This document shows positions 33,741 to 43,343 of a stretch of DNA of 64,000 nucleotides, piece after piece; the first letter of the stretch is position 1; each line of letters begins with the position of its first letter. The position numbers and the translations under genes were made by a program. The DNA is from Pelotomaculum isophthalicicum JI (GTDB taxonomy: Bacteria > Bacillota > Desulfotomaculia > Desulfotomaculales > Pelotomaculaceae): contig NZ_JAKOAV010000001.1 in the NCBI RefSeq assembly GCF_029478095.1, positions 186,001 to 250,000 on the forward strand, given 5' to 3'. The notes below the pieces were generated by a model. It was not told the origin of the DNA. It saw only the letters and a list, made by a program, of their open reading frames with translations, and ran no database searches.

Positions 33741-35315
33741 TTGGCGTTGTCATTCGTCACCGGGGCGGTAGCCCGGGCTGCCATTGTCCTCGTCCTGTTT
33801 AACGTCGCGTCCAAGTTAACGGCGCTGGTGCGTGAAATGGTTATTGCCAGGCAGTTTGGAGCAACTTCCGCCATGGACGCCTACCTGGTGGCCTTTTCAC
33901 TTCCCTCTGTTTTGTTTTACCTATTTACCGGCGCGCTGTCAACAGTGGTTGTGCCCATCTATTCAGAATACGCCGCCGCTGGCCGGGAGCGCGAAGCTTG
34001 GGGCCTGTTCGGCACTTTTTTTAATGTGCTGCTGCTGCTCCTAGTAGTAGTTACCGCTTTGGGCTTACTCCTCGCTCCTTGGCTGGTTAAACTGCTGGCG
34101 CCCGGCTTTCCCGGGGACACACTCAGTCTGGCCATATCGTTAACCCGATGGATGTTTCCGCTCCTGATTTTTAGCGGCCTTACCGCCTTGTTCAGCGGAC
34201 TGCTCAATGCCAGGAATGTATTCGCGATAACCGCCCTGAACGGGCCTTTGTCCAATATTGCGGTTATTATCGCGGTCCTGGCCCTGGGTAGTCTCTGGGG
34301 TGTATACGGGATGACTCTGGGAGTGCTGGTTGGCGGAGTGGCGGGGGCGGTCGTGCAACTGCCCGCTCTGCGGCGGGTGGGATTTAGCTTCCGGCCCGGT
34401 GTGGCTTTAAACCACCCGGACCTTAAAAAGATCTTCAAACTGATACTGCCGATAACCATTGGATTTTCAATCAGTGAAACATATATTTTAATTGACCGCT
34501 ATTTGGCTTCCGGCTTAGCTGAAGGCAGTATTGCCGCTTTAAACTACGCCAACAGACTGATTCAAATGCCACTGGGCTTATTTGTAACTGCCGTGGGGAC
34601 GGCGGTATTTCCTTCTCTTACCCGCAAGGCTGCCGAAAAAGACCTGCGGGGTTTGGGGGAGGGGGTGCTCCGCTCACTACGGCTGGTTGTACTGGCTTGT
34701 GTCCCGTCGGCAATTGTGCTGCTGGTGCTGCGGGAGCCGCTGGTAACTCTTTTTTTTAAACGGGGTGTTTTCGATGACAGGGCAGCCGGTATGACTGCTA
34801 TCGCCCTGTTTTTTTACGCTTTTGGCCTGGTCGGTCAGGCAGGTGAGTTTATCTTGACGCGAGGCTTTTTTTCTTTGCAGGATACCCGCACTCCGATGGT
34901 CCTTAGCGCTATAGCCGTGCTGGTCAACCTAGGGTTTAGCCTGGCTTTGATTGGCTCCCTGCGGCACGGTGGCCTCGCCCTGGCTAACTCCATCGCCGCG
35001 CTGGTCGATATGATCCTGTTGACCTTTTTCTTGAACAGGCGGCTTGGCGGCATGTGGGCGCCGGGCATGTGGCGGTTTATATTGTTCGTCATGCTCGCTT
35101 CTCTAGCAATGGGCGGCGCCATTGAGGCTATGTCTAGTTGGTTAAACCTGCCTGCCGCGTCGGGAACGATCACACTGGCAGGGCAAGTTGGCTTGGTTGC
35201 GACAGCCGGTCTGGTAGTCTATCTAGCTGCGCTTACGGTTCTACGTATTGAGGAGGCCCGTCGGCTTTGGGATTTTGTTAAGCAAAAATTTACTAAAAGC
35301 AGCCGGGAGGCATAA
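33741..35315 (+). CDS. murJ: Lipid II flippase MurJ (first paralogue)
   Basis: A 524-residue membrane protein with about 14 helices. MurJ/MviN motifs are seen: SKLTALVREMVIARQFGATSAMDAYLVA (split over the first helices), LPITIGFSISETYILIDRYLASG and LIQMPLGLFVTAVGTAVFPSL. The start TTG at 33741 follows AGAGGGGGCGG. It lies inside the surface polysaccharide region, so it may flip a different undecaprenyl-linked substrate from the second MurJ at 51.4 kb, with which it shares the same architecture. Confidence 0.9.
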   Translation: MALSFVTGAVARAAIVLVLFNVASKLTALVREMVIARQFGATSAMDAYLVAFSLPSVLFYLFTGALSTVVVPIYSEYAAAGREREAWGLFGTFFNVLLLLLVVVTALGLLLAPWLVKLLAPGFPGDTLSLAISLTRWMFPLLIFSGLTALFSGLLNARNVFAITALNGPLSNIAVIIAVLALGSLWGVYGMTLGVLVGGVAGAVVQLPALRRVGFSFRPGVALNHPDLKKIFKLILPITIGFSISETYILIDRYLASGLAEGSIAALNYANRLIQMPLGLFVTAVGTAVFPSLTRKAAEKDLRGLGEGVLRSLRLVVLACVPSAIVLLVLREPLVTLFFKRGVFDDRAAGMTAIALFFYAFGLVGQAGEFILTRGFFSLQDTRTPMVLSAIAVLVNLGFSLALIGSLRHGGLALANSIAALVDMILLTFFLNRRLGGMWAPGMWRFILFVMLASLAMGGAIEAMSSWLNLPAASGTITLAGQVGLVATAGLVVYLAALTVLRIEEARRLWDFVKQKFTKSSREA

Positions 35316-35319
35316 AACA

Positions 35320-36270
35320 TTGAGAAGGGAAGCGGTTGTAAAAAAACTGCGCTTGCTGACTGCCGGAATTGTGCTGATATGCTTAATATTTGCGGCCTGG
35401 ATGGCGGTATTGGCTGGTTTGACCAAACAGAACCAGCGCATTCCAGTGTTGATTTACCATGATATATCAGCGGAAAATATCACGGACCGCAATAGGGATC
35501 TGACTTCCGGGGCCAGCTTCGCGGCGGAAATGGAGTTCCTGCACGACAACGGCTATCAGGTGATTCCTCTGAAACAGTTAATCAGTCATATGCAAACCAA
35601 CGAAAAGTTGCCGGAAAAAGCACTCGTGATAACCTTTGATGACGGGTATGAAGGTGATTATAAAGTAGCTTACCCTATTTTAAAAAAATATAACATGCCG
35701 GCCACAATTTTTTTAATTGCCAACAGGGACCAGTATTTTGGACCGGATGCGCCGCCCATGCTCACCTGGGAAGAGATGAGGGAGATGGAAGGAAGCGGCT
35801 TGATCGATATCCAGGCGCATACGTATGATTTGCACTACCCGGTATATACCAACAAGGAGCGGACTTGCCTGAAGCCGGCGACGATTGCCAGGGCTTATCA
35901 ACCGGAGTTGGGACGGCGGGAAACAGAGGAAGAATATGCCGGCAGGTTATATGAAGACTTTTTGCTGGCACGCACCACGATCGAAGCCAACTTGCATAAC
36001 CAGGTTGACACTATGGCCTGGCCGTTCGGGGCTTATAATCTCACTTCTTTGCGTATAGCACGCGAAGCCGGCTTCAAGTATTTTGCCACGACCCGGAGAG
36101 GGACGAACGAATATGCCGACAGTGTTCAGGTTATACGCAGGATCAGTGAGGATGACAACATCTCCCCGGACCAGTTTGCGAAGTTCATTGAACCGGATTA
36201 TTCTTATGTTAGACAACTTAGACAAGTGACTTTCAGGTACCTGAACCGTTTGATGGAGCTTTTTATTTAA
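35320..36270 (+). CDS. Polysaccharide deacetylase (NodB domain), membrane-anchored
   Basis: About 316 residues. One N-terminal membrane helix (about residues 12-33), then a carbohydrate esterase 4 (NodB) fold: VLIYHDIS, the VITFDDGYEGDYKVAYPIL motif with the TFDD metal-binding pair, PATIFLIAN, and IDIQAHTYDLHYP supplying metal-binding His residues. WPFGAYN represents the later motif. TTG at 35320 is preferred, nine bases after GGGAGG; an earlier in-frame start lies inside murJ. It probably removes acetyl groups from wall polysaccharide. Confidence 0.88.
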   Translation: MRREAVVKKLRLLTAGIVLICLIFAAWMAVLAGLTKQNQRIPVLIYHDISAENITDRNRDLTSGASFAAEMEFLHDNGYQVIPLKQLISHMQTNEKLPEKALVITFDDGYEGDYKVAYPILKKYNMPATIFLIANRDQYFGPDAPPMLTWEEMREMEGSGLIDIQAHTYDLHYPVYTNKERTCLKPATIARAYQPELGRRETEEEYAGRLYEDFLLARTTIEANLHNQVDTMAWPFGAYNLTSLRIAREAGFKYFATTRRGTNEYADSVQVIRRISEDDNISPDQFAKFIEPDYSYVRQLRQVTFRYLNRLMELFI

Positions 36271-36480
36271 TAAAGCCGGGAAAAATTAGAGTACTGATAG
36301 CTTTTACCGGCGCCTAAATCGCGCTGTTCGCATTTACGACATCATACGTGGGCTGGCGTTGGTAAATGCTAACAGTTAAGGATATGTTGTCTGATGGCAG
36401 GAAATGCGGCGGTTTTATAGAATTTAGATATGTATGTAGTTTTTGGTCTAAAATGTTTAAACCCGGGGGGTTGCCGCAGC

Positions 36481-38709
36481 ATGAGGATGATCATGAGAAT
36501 AGTCTTGTCTATATTGACCGCTGCCATTTTGTTTTGCCTGGCGGCCGCGAGTGCCGTCGCCGGCGAGTTGCCGGCGCGGGGTTCTTTTTTTAGCGTGCAA
36601 AACCGGCAAAAGGAAACAATCAGTGAAGGTGTAACCTTGATTAATTATTCGCTGGACCTGCAAGGCGACCCGGTCAGACTGTCGGTTCTGCAGGTCGACT
36701 TAAGAAATCCTTACGTAAAGATAGATAGCTTGATCGGTTCGGACGGGACGCTGGGAAGTACCCAGCAGGTAGGTAAAATGGCCGAGCGCAGCGGGGCGGT
36801 GGCGGCGATAAACGCCGGCTTTTTCATCATCGCCCAGGGCAAGCCGCTAGGTATGATCGTCAGGAATGGAGAACTGGTGTCCAGCCCGATTATGCGCAGT
36901 GACATGCCGGTTTTTGCCCTAGGCATGGACGGGCGCCCGCTTATGGACTTTTTTAAATTTAGCGGGGAAGTAAAGGCCGCCAACGGGACCACTTTCGCTC
37001 TTTTTGGCGTGAATAAGCTGCTCTACAATCTGGAAAACGGCGGGCTCTCAGACACCGACCAGCTTACTTTGTACAACCGGAACTGGGGACAATACAGCCG
37101 GGGTGGCGATGATCAGTTGCCCGGCGCGGTGGAAACTGTGGTAGAAAACAATGTCGTGACGAAACAGGTTGTGGCGGGGGCGCCGCTGCCGATTCCCGCC
37201 AACGGTTATATACTATGGGGCCACGGTAAAGCCGCGGATTTCATGTCTAAAAATATGCCGGTCGGCTCGCAGGTTAAGGTTAGCTATCAAACGACCCCGG
37301 CTTTTGAAAAAATAAAACTTTCCACAGGCAGCAACAGCTTTTTGGTGCAGCAAGGGAAGGTAGCCGCGTTTCAGGAGGAACTGAAAGGCAATAATTCTCG
37401 CACGGCGGTAGCGTCATCTGATAACGGGAAGCTTCTCTATCTGGTCGCGGTAGAAAAAAGCGATCAAAGCAGAGGCCTGGAACAGGAAGAACTGGCCGAG
37501 CTGCTGGTGGCCATGGGCGTTGATACAGCTTTAAACCTGGACGGCGGCGGCTCTACCACCATGGTGGCGAAACACCTTGGTGACACAGGGATATCCGCTG
37601 TTATCCAGCCCAAAGAAGGATGGCAAAGACCGGTAACCGACGGCTTGGGGATATTTAACACGGCGCCGCCCGGGGAGCCGGCAGGATTGATTATTAGCGG
37701 CCCGGATATGGTCCTGGCCGGAACTGACAGCAGCTATACAGTGAAAGGTTATGACACACACTATTATCCCTGGCAGCCGCCAAATCTTAACTGGCGCGCC
37801 AGTGGCGGAGGGAATATTGCAAATGGCGTTTTCAGCGCCGGCAGCGGTGGAGATGTGGTGATTGAGGTTACTTCCGGCGCTGTGAAAGGAACTAAAAAAG
37901 TGCATGTGATCGGGGCTGGTGAGATCAAGGCTTTGCAAGTTGAGCCGAAAGTGATAAAAACCGGCAGCGGCCAACCGGTGGCTCTAACCTTTACCGTCGT
38001 GACCCGGGACGGTCAGGTGCTGCCGCTGGAGGCCCGTTATGTAACCGTCCGCGCAAGTACCGGTACGGTAAACAACGGTGTGTTTTCCCCGGGGAAAGAC
38101 GGCGGAAAAGGTATACTGGAGGCGAGTTATCAGGGCCTGACCGTGCAGGTGCCTATCCGTTCGGCAAGTTTGTTTAAAGATACGGAAAACAACTGGGCCA
38201 ATGATCAAATCAATGAATTGGCCGAGGCTGGTATTATCCAAGGCTACGAAGACGGTTTGTATCATCCGGCGGAGCCGGTTACCCGCGCTCAGGTTGTCAC
38301 CTTGCTGGCGAGACTGTTGCATTGGACGCCGGTTGAAGGTCAGCTGAACTTTAAAGATGAAGTGCCTGACTGGGCGCAGAATGCCGTGGCTACAGCCGTG
38401 GCGCGCGGTGTGGTGAGTGGATACCCGGATCAGACCTTTCAGCCTGATCGGCCGGTAACCAGGGCTGAGGTCTCTGTCATTCTGGATCATGCCATTAAAT
38501 TTACGGGTGACGATAAAGTATTGGATTTCAAGGATGCCGGAACTGTCCCCGATTGGGCGAAAGCGGCAATGGCCAAGGTTGTTTCAGCCGGAATCATAAG
38601 AGGTTACGAAGATGGCTCTTTAAAGTCCGAGGCTAATCTTACCAGGGCTGAAATAGCTGTTTTAATTACACGGCTGATTGGGTCAAACTATGTGAAGGTG
38701 GAAAAATAA
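36481..38709 (+). CDS. S-layer-homology protein with phosphodiester glycosidase (NAGPA) domain
   Basis: A 742-residue exported protein. The signal peptide (RIVLSILTAAILFCLAAASA) is followed by a NAGPA/phosphodiester glycosidase domain (about residues 45-410) with GAVAAINAGFFII, NSRTAVASSDNGKLLYLVAV and TALNLDGGGSTTMVAKHLG. An Ig/Big-like stretch (about 420-560) comes next. Three SLH repeats (about 562-740: EAGIIQGYEDGLYHP, ARGVVSGYPDQTFQPD, SAGIIRGYEDGSLK) close the protein and should bind pyruvylated polymer made by CsaB. The start at 36481 follows a GGGGGG run; a second ATG at 36493 is possible. Confidence 0.9.
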   Translation: MRMIMRIVLSILTAAILFCLAAASAVAGELPARGSFFSVQNRQKETISEGVTLINYSLDLQGDPVRLSVLQVDLRNPYVKIDSLIGSDGTLGSTQQVGKMAERSGAVAAINAGFFIIAQGKPLGMIVRNGELVSSPIMRSDMPVFALGMDGRPLMDFFKFSGEVKAANGTTFALFGVNKLLYNLENGGLSDTDQLTLYNRNWGQYSRGGDDQLPGAVETVVENNVVTKQVVAGAPLPIPANGYILWGHGKAADFMSKNMPVGSQVKVSYQTTPAFEKIKLSTGSNSFLVQQGKVAAFQEELKGNNSRTAVASSDNGKLLYLVAVEKSDQSRGLEQEELAELLVAMGVDTALNLDGGGSTTMVAKHLGDTGISAVIQPKEGWQRPVTDGLGIFNTAPPGEPAGLIISGPDMVLAGTDSSYTVKGYDTHYYPWQPPNLNWRASGGGNIANGVFSAGSGGDVVIEVTSGAVKGTKKVHVIGAGEIKALQVEPKVIKTGSGQPVALTFTVVTRDGQVLPLEARYVTVRASTGTVNNGVFSPGKDGGKGILEASYQGLTVQVPIRSASLFKDTENNWANDQINELAEAGIIQGYEDGLYHPAEPVTRAQVVTLLARLLHWTPVEGQLNFKDEVPDWAQNAVATAVARGVVSGYPDQTFQPDRPVTRAEVSVILDHAIKFTGDDKVLDFKDAGTVPDWAKAAMAKVVSAGIIRGYEDGSLKSEANLTRAEIAVLITRLIGSNYVKVEK

Positions 38710-38710
38710 T

Positions 38711-39835
38711 GTGGCGCCGGTGACAGTATTAATAACGCTGATGAGCTTGGAAATAGGCGGCGCGGAAACCCATGCGGTTGTTTTGGCGCGTCATTTGAAA
38801 GAGCTCGGATACCGGGTAATAATGGCTTCCGCCGGGGGTGTTTTTGAAAAAACAATCGCCGGTTATGGGATTAAGCATTATAGATTGCCGCTTGATAATT
38901 CCAGGCTCCATTCCTTGTACCGTTCTGTGGTTGGAATAAGGTCAATTATCAAGTCTGAGAGCGTCAATTTGGTTCATGCTCATGCCCGCATTCCGGCTTT
39001 TGTTTCTGATTTGGCCAGCCGGCTAACCGGGATTCATATGATTACTACCGCCCACGCTATGTTCACGACAGGCTTTTTTTTAAGATATCTTTCCCGATGG
39101 GGAGAAAAGACCATTGTCGTCAGTTCAGATATAAAAGAACACATGATTAAATTCTTTGGCTTGGCGGAATCGAATATTATTTTAATTCCTAATGGAATTG
39201 ATATTGAAAATTTTGATCCGGCATTACCGGTAGGTGGATTTGCAGATCTAAAGGGCGGTTCAGATAAAACCCTGATTTTTTATGTCAGCAGACTTGACGA
39301 CTTGCTGGCTCCGGTGGTGATAAACCTTATCAAAGCTTGCGACAGGCTATATGACGAGTTTCCGTTTATTAGACTGCTGATCGCGGGCGACGGGAAATGC
39401 GCCTGGAAAGTGGCGGACAGAGCGAGGGTTGTAAATGCTAGAACTGGCGCAGATCTGATCAGGTTGTTAGGCGCCCGCACCGACATAAACAAGATCATGG
39501 CAACTGCCGACTTGATTGTCGGTGTCAGCAGGGTGGCGCTGGAAGCTATGGCCAGCGGCAGGAATGTTATTTTGGCTGGTGGGGAAGGTTACGGGGGGTT
39601 GATCCAGGAAGGCAGCCTGCCTTTGTTTGTCAACGATAATTTTACCGGGCGCCAGTTTAATAATAAAGCCACCGTCCAAGATTTTGAAAATACTATTAGA
39701 GAATTCTTATGCCTGCCTGTGGAATCCAAAAGGCACATGAGTTTATTATTACGGGAATTTATTGTTGAGAATTACAGCAGTGCGCGGATGGCGAAAGAAA
39801 CAGCCGGAGTTTATGAGAAAGTGCTGAATACATAG
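38711..39835 (+). CDS. Glycosyltransferase family 4 (first of a pair)
   Basis: A 374-residue GT-B glycosyltransferase. N-terminal SLEIGGAETHAVVLARHL and LVHAHARIPAFVSDLA form the acceptor side. The C-terminal donor half contains NIILIPNGIDIENFDP and DLIVGVSRVALEAMASGRNVIL, the latter holding the EX7E-type region in altered form. The GTG start is two bases after the SLH gene stop, so the genes are likely co-transcribed. Its stop codon is followed directly by hairpin repeat copy D. The sugar and acceptor are unknown. Confidence 0.85.
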   Translation: MAPVTVLITLMSLEIGGAETHAVVLARHLKELGYRVIMASAGGVFEKTIAGYGIKHYRLPLDNSRLHSLYRSVVGIRSIIKSESVNLVHAHARIPAFVSDLASRLTGIHMITTAHAMFTTGFFLRYLSRWGEKTIVVSSDIKEHMIKFFGLAESNIILIPNGIDIENFDPALPVGGFADLKGGSDKTLIFYVSRLDDLLAPVVINLIKACDRLYDEFPFIRLLIAGDGKCAWKVADRARVVNARTGADLIRLLGARTDINKIMATADLIVGVSRVALEAMASGRNVILAGGEGYGGLIQEGSLPLFVNDNFTGRQFNNKATVQDFENTIREFLCLPVESKRHMSLLLREFIVENYSSARMAKETAGVYEKVLNT

Positions 39836-39934
39836 ATCAGGAGTCAGAATTCAGGAGTCAGTAATCAGAATATTTAAGGCCTTAAACTTTCTTTTATTCT
39901 GGCTCCTGACTTCTGACTCCTGATTACTGATTAA
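39836..39934. repeat. Dispersed hairpin repeat, copy D (most symmetrical)
   Basis: Starts at the base after the glycosyltransferase stop codon. The left arm ATCAGGAGTCAGAATTCAGG continues to CAGAATA; the right arm TATTCTGGCTCCTGACTTCT continues to GACTCCTGAT. They can pair for about 35 bp with few mismatches around a central TTTAAGGCCTTAAA. It could act as a weak terminator between the two GT4 genes. Confidence 0.9.
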
Positions 39935-39955
39935 TAAATTCAGGTGAGATGACTG

Positions 39956-41080
39956 TTGCTAAGAGTACTGCACATTATCAGTGATACCAATATTGGTGGG
40001 GCCGGTAGGCACTTGCTCACTTTCCTGGAACATTTTGACCGTACAAAGCTGGCGGTCTACGTGCTTTGTCCGCCTGCGTCTTTGTTGCTGGAGCAGTGCG
40101 TTGCAATGGGTATTAAGACATACACCAGCCCTTATTTGGCTGGAGACCGGTCTTTTGGCTGGCGCGGCCTGTCCGGCCTGATCCGTGAATTAGGTGTCAT
40201 TGCGCGAGATTGCCGGATTGACATAGTACATACCCACGCTTCCTTTTCAGGACGGCTGGCGGCCAAGGCTGTCAGGGTTCCCCGCATCGTTTATACAAAG
40301 CACAGGATGGACTGGGGCGTCTCCAGGGGATGGTTTAAAAAAAAGGTTATAGCTTATTTGAATCGGTTGACCAGCCACAGGGTAATCGCTGTCAGTTTGG
40401 CTGTAAAAGAAGATCTTCTGTCGGATGGTGTTCCTGAAAAAAAAATAGCGTTGATTTACAATGGCGTGGATATTGAAAAGTTAAGGGAGCAAGCCCGGCC
40501 GGAGAAGCTGAAATCCATACCGTGTCTTGGAAACAGCCGTGTAGTAGGCATGGTAGCCCGCTTGGAACCGGAGAAGGGGCACCGTTATTTCCTGGAGGCA
40601 TCTTCCATGGTGCTGGCTAAGCTGGAGAACGTTTTTTTTATCGTGGTGGGGACAGGTTCGCTTGCCGATGATTTGAGAGAAACTGCGAAAAATCTTGGGA
40701 TTAGCGAACGTGTGCTTTTTACGGGTTATCAAGACGATATCGCCAAATTTATTGCTATGATGGACGTGATGGTAATACCATCGCTTACAGAGGCTTTCGG
40801 GATCAGTATGATTGAAGGCATGTGTCTAGGCAAGCCGTGTGTAGCCAGCGCGGTTGGCGGACTGGTGGAGATAGCCGGGCAGGACGGGCGGGTTGCTTTC
40901 CTTGTCCCGCCGGGGAATGCGGAAGCCATCGCTGAAAAAGTTATTTTTCTTTTAGAGAACCCTGGCTTTGCGGGGTCTATGGGGTCGCATGCCGCGGAAG
41001 AAGTGGAGATAAGATTTTCCGCTGAAAAAATGGCGGGTGAAATCGCCAGCCTCTATTACGAAATGATGAAATGTAATTAA
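39956..41080 (+). CDS. Glycosyltransferase family 4 (second of a pair)
   Basis: A 374-residue GT-B enzyme with a more canonical sequence than its neighbour. It has ISDTNIGGAGRHLLTFLEHF, IVHTHASFSGRLAAKAVRVP, KIALIYNGVDIEKLR, VVGMVARLEPEKGHRYFLEA and VIPSLTEAFGISMIEGMCLGKP, the last being the EX7E donor-binding motif. The TTG start follows AGGTGA by about eight bases. Separated from the first GT4 by repeat copy D. Likely part of the same surface glycan pathway. Confidence 0.88.
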   Translation: MLRVLHIISDTNIGGAGRHLLTFLEHFDRTKLAVYVLCPPASLLLEQCVAMGIKTYTSPYLAGDRSFGWRGLSGLIRELGVIARDCRIDIVHTHASFSGRLAAKAVRVPRIVYTKHRMDWGVSRGWFKKKVIAYLNRLTSHRVIAVSLAVKEDLLSDGVPEKKIALIYNGVDIEKLREQARPEKLKSIPCLGNSRVVGMVARLEPEKGHRYFLEASSMVLAKLENVFFIVVGTGSLADDLRETAKNLGISERVLFTGYQDDIAKFIAMMDVMVIPSLTEAFGISMIEGMCLGKPCVASAVGGLVEIAGQDGRVAFLVPPGNAEAIAEKVIFLLENPGFAGSMGSHAAEEVEIRFSAEKMAGEIASLYYEMMKCN

Positions 41081-41110
41081 TCAGGAGGTAACTTTTCAGT
41101 GAACCCGGCC

Positions 41111-41449
41111 GTGGAGGCACAGCGTTATCACCGCTCACTCAGAGGAAAGGGGACACACCTTCCTTGGTTAAAATAAAAACGAAAGTTGTTTTGAAAATCA
41201 GGGAAGGAATGTCCCCAATTAATTCCGCTCCGGCAACACCACGGCTCGCTTCGGACCGAACTAGCGGCGCTGCAAAGGCGGCGGTAGACTGGTTATGATC
41301 AAGCCTATAAACCTCTAAGCTACTTATACTCATATTCGCTACTTGAGTTGCCCGCTGGTTTCGCGCCGCAGTTCGGTTACCCTCGCTTCGCTGGGTGTTG
41401 CTAACGGCGCTGCGCAAGTCGTTCGCTAACGATAACGCCGCGCCTCCAC
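41111..41449. mobile_element. MITE-like element with 19-bp terminal inverted repeats
   Basis: The left end GTGGAGGCACAGCGTTATC (41111-41129) and right end GATAACGCCGCGCCTCCAC (41431-41449) are inverted repeats with 17 of 19 matches. The 339-bp element has no convincing ORF. Inside, GGGGACACACCTTCCTTG (41149-41166) and CAGGGAAGGAATGTCCCC (41199-41216) form a second inverted repeat that resembles REP-like sequences associated with Y1/IS200-type transposases. No clear target duplication is visible. It lies between a GT4 gene and fabZ. Confidence 0.6.
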
Positions 41450-41470
41450 CTGGTTTACTGAATATATACG

Positions 41471-41566
41471 TCAGGAGTTAGGAGGGAAATAATCTTTGGT
41501 TTTAAGGTTTAAATACCCATAAAGAATGCAGTAATCCCTACTGAATTCTGACTACTGACTACTGAT
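41471..41566. repeat. Dispersed hairpin repeat, copy E (diverged)
   Basis: The left arm is reduced to TCAGGAGTTAGGAGGG, and the right arm keeps CTACTGAATTCTGACTACTG and ACTACTGAT. It ends about 20 bp before the fabZ start codon and lies 21 bp from the MITE-like element. Confidence 0.75.
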
Positions 41567-41585
41567 GTTTGAGGAGGTATGCACT

Positions 41586-42020
41586 TTGCTGGATATTAAT
41601 CAGATTCAGGAAATATTGCCGCATCGCTACCCATTTTTATTGGTTGACCGGATCCTCTCAGTCGAAGGGGGCAAAAAAGCTGTAGGTATTAAAAATGTTA
41701 CCGCTAACGAACCTTATTTCTGGGGGCATTACCCAGGTTATCCGGTTATGCCGGGAGTGCTGATTGTTGAGGCTATGGCGCAGGTGGGAGCGGTGGCAAT
41801 ATTAAAACTACCCGAATTTGCGGGTAAAATAGCTCTTTTTGCAGGAATAGACAAAGCCCGTTTCCGCCGCCAGGTTGTTCCGGGTGATCAACTGCGTATC
41901 GAGGTAGAAGTTTTAAAGCTGCGCAGCAAGGTTGGTAAAAGCTACGCGGTTGCTTATGTAGGGGAAGAGATTGCCGCAGAGGCTGAACTGATGTTTATGG
42001 TGCAAAAGAACAAGGATTAA
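41586..42020 (+). CDS. fabZ: 3-hydroxyacyl-[acyl carrier protein] dehydratase
   Basis: FabZ removes water from 3-hydroxyacyl-ACP in fatty acid elongation. The 144-residue hot-dog protein has [15 protein letters not shown] with the catalytic His13 and [15 protein letters not shown] with the catalytic Glu. The TTG at 41586 is chosen because GAGGAGGT lies seven bases upstream; the longer ATG reading overlaps that signal. It is isolated from other fab genes and stands beside polysaccharide genes. Confidence 0.93.
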   Translation: MLDINQIQEILPHRYPFLLVDRILSVEGGKKAVGIKNVTANEPYFWGHYPGYPVMPGVLIVEAMAQVGAVAILKLPEFAGKIALFAGIDKARFRRQVVPGDQLRIEVEVLKLRSKVGKSYAVAYVGEEIAAEAELMFMVQKNKD

Positions 42021-42213
42021 TTTAGCGAAATTAAATGTAATAAGGAGTTAGAGGAAATAATACAAAGTCATTTGTCAAGAATTATACATAAACGTATAAT
42101 AATCATTTAATTAGCTTGTTTACTATTATTTTTTGTAATTGTCCTATCAAAGCTTAATCGGATAAAATATTTATGGTATTGTGTTTTGGACTTGCCTCAC
42201 TGGAGGGATAAAA

Positions 42214-43311
42214 GTGCAGCTACCGGTAACGGCTATTCTTCTGGCTTTTGGAACAGCACTTTTGATTACACCATGGGTCAGGAAGTGGGCTTTTAAATGT
42301 GGGGCCTTAGACCGGCCAAATCGGAGGAAAGTGCATGAACGGCTAATGCCCAGGCTGGGCGGGCTGGCTATATATCTTAGCTTTGTGGCTTCAGTGATGA
42401 TTACTTCCCAAGAGGTAGCCAGACAGGCCATTGGGTTGATTATCGGTGGTTCGTTAATTGTATTGCTTGGTGTAATTGACGATACCAGGGGGGTTTCACC
42501 ACGGATAAAGCTGGCGGGGCAGGTGTTGGCAGCTTTCGCGGTAATACCTTTCGGTCTTAAAGTGGAATTTATAACGAACCCATTATCCGCTCAAATGATC
42601 ACCCTGGGTTTGTTCAGTATCCCTGTTACTGTATTATGGCTGGTATCGGTCACTAATGCCGTTAACCTGATCGACGGTCTGGACGGGCTTGCCGGGGGTA
42701 CCACTTTCATCGCCCTGCTGACTCTGGCGGCAACCGTATGGATTGAGGTCGCCCGGGCCGGCAGCAGTTCGCCTGGCCAGGAGGTGGCTGTGATACTGGC
42801 TCTGATCCTTGCCGGCGCGGTATTTGGTTTTTTACGCTACAATTTTTACCCGGCACGGATATTCCTGGGGGATTCGGGCTCAATGTTCCTGGGTTACAGC
42901 GTGGCCGTTTTAGCTATAATGGGGCTGGCCAAGGGTCCTACCTTCATCTCAGTAATTATCCCGGTGGTAATCCTGGGGATTCCTCTACTTGATACAGTTT
43001 TTGCCATTGTTAGGAGATATTGCGGGCATAGGCCTATTTTTCAGCCGGATAAGGAGCATTTGCACCATAGACTGATGGATATGGGACTTAGTCACCGCCA
43101 GACAGTATTGTGTATTTACGCGATTAATATTATTCTTAGCTTGAGTGCTATCATTATGACTATGATTACGCAAAAACAGGCTGTCCTGTTATTAGCGGTA
43201 CTTTCTACCACTATCTTAATCGTAGCGAACAAAATAGGCGTCACCGGGATAGGCAAGCCAGGCTCATATTTGCCGCATTCTGGAAAACAACAACGGCCTT
43301 CGGGGATGTAA
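42214..43311 (+). CDS. Undecaprenyl-phosphate sugar-1-phosphate transferase (WecA/TagO-like)
   Basis: A 365-residue membrane enzyme with about 11 helices that loads the first sugar phosphate (usually GlcNAc-1-P) onto undecaprenyl phosphate. Family motifs: DRPNRRKVHERLMPRLGGLA, VIDDTRGVSPRIKLAGQ, NLIDGLDGLAGG, NFYPARIFLGDSGSMFLGY and DKEHLHHRLMDMG. The GTG at 42214 lies six or seven bases after GGAGGG; the longer reading lacks a signal. It likely starts the polymer that the TagA-like enzyme, GT4 enzymes and CsaB complete. Confidence 0.92.
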   Translation: MQLPVTAILLAFGTALLITPWVRKWAFKCGALDRPNRRKVHERLMPRLGGLAIYLSFVASVMITSQEVARQAIGLIIGGSLIVLLGVIDDTRGVSPRIKLAGQVLAAFAVIPFGLKVEFITNPLSAQMITLGLFSIPVTVLWLVSVTNAVNLIDGLDGLAGGTTFIALLTLAATVWIEVARAGSSSPGQEVAVILALILAGAVFGFLRYNFYPARIFLGDSGSMFLGYSVAVLAIMGLAKGPTFISVIIPVVILGIPLLDTVFAIVRRYCGHRPIFQPDKEHLHHRLMDMGLSHRQTVLCIYAINIILSLSAIIMTMITQKQAVLLLAVLSTTILIVANKIGVTGIGKPGSYLPHSGKQQRPSGM

Positions 43312-43343
43312 GCCGGACAAGTTATGAATGGGAAGGTATGCAT

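Noticed and set aside
41139-41417. 92-codon minus-strand ORF inside the MITE-like element
   Set aside because: No start signal and no recognisable protein features; it is bounded by the element's inverted repeats.
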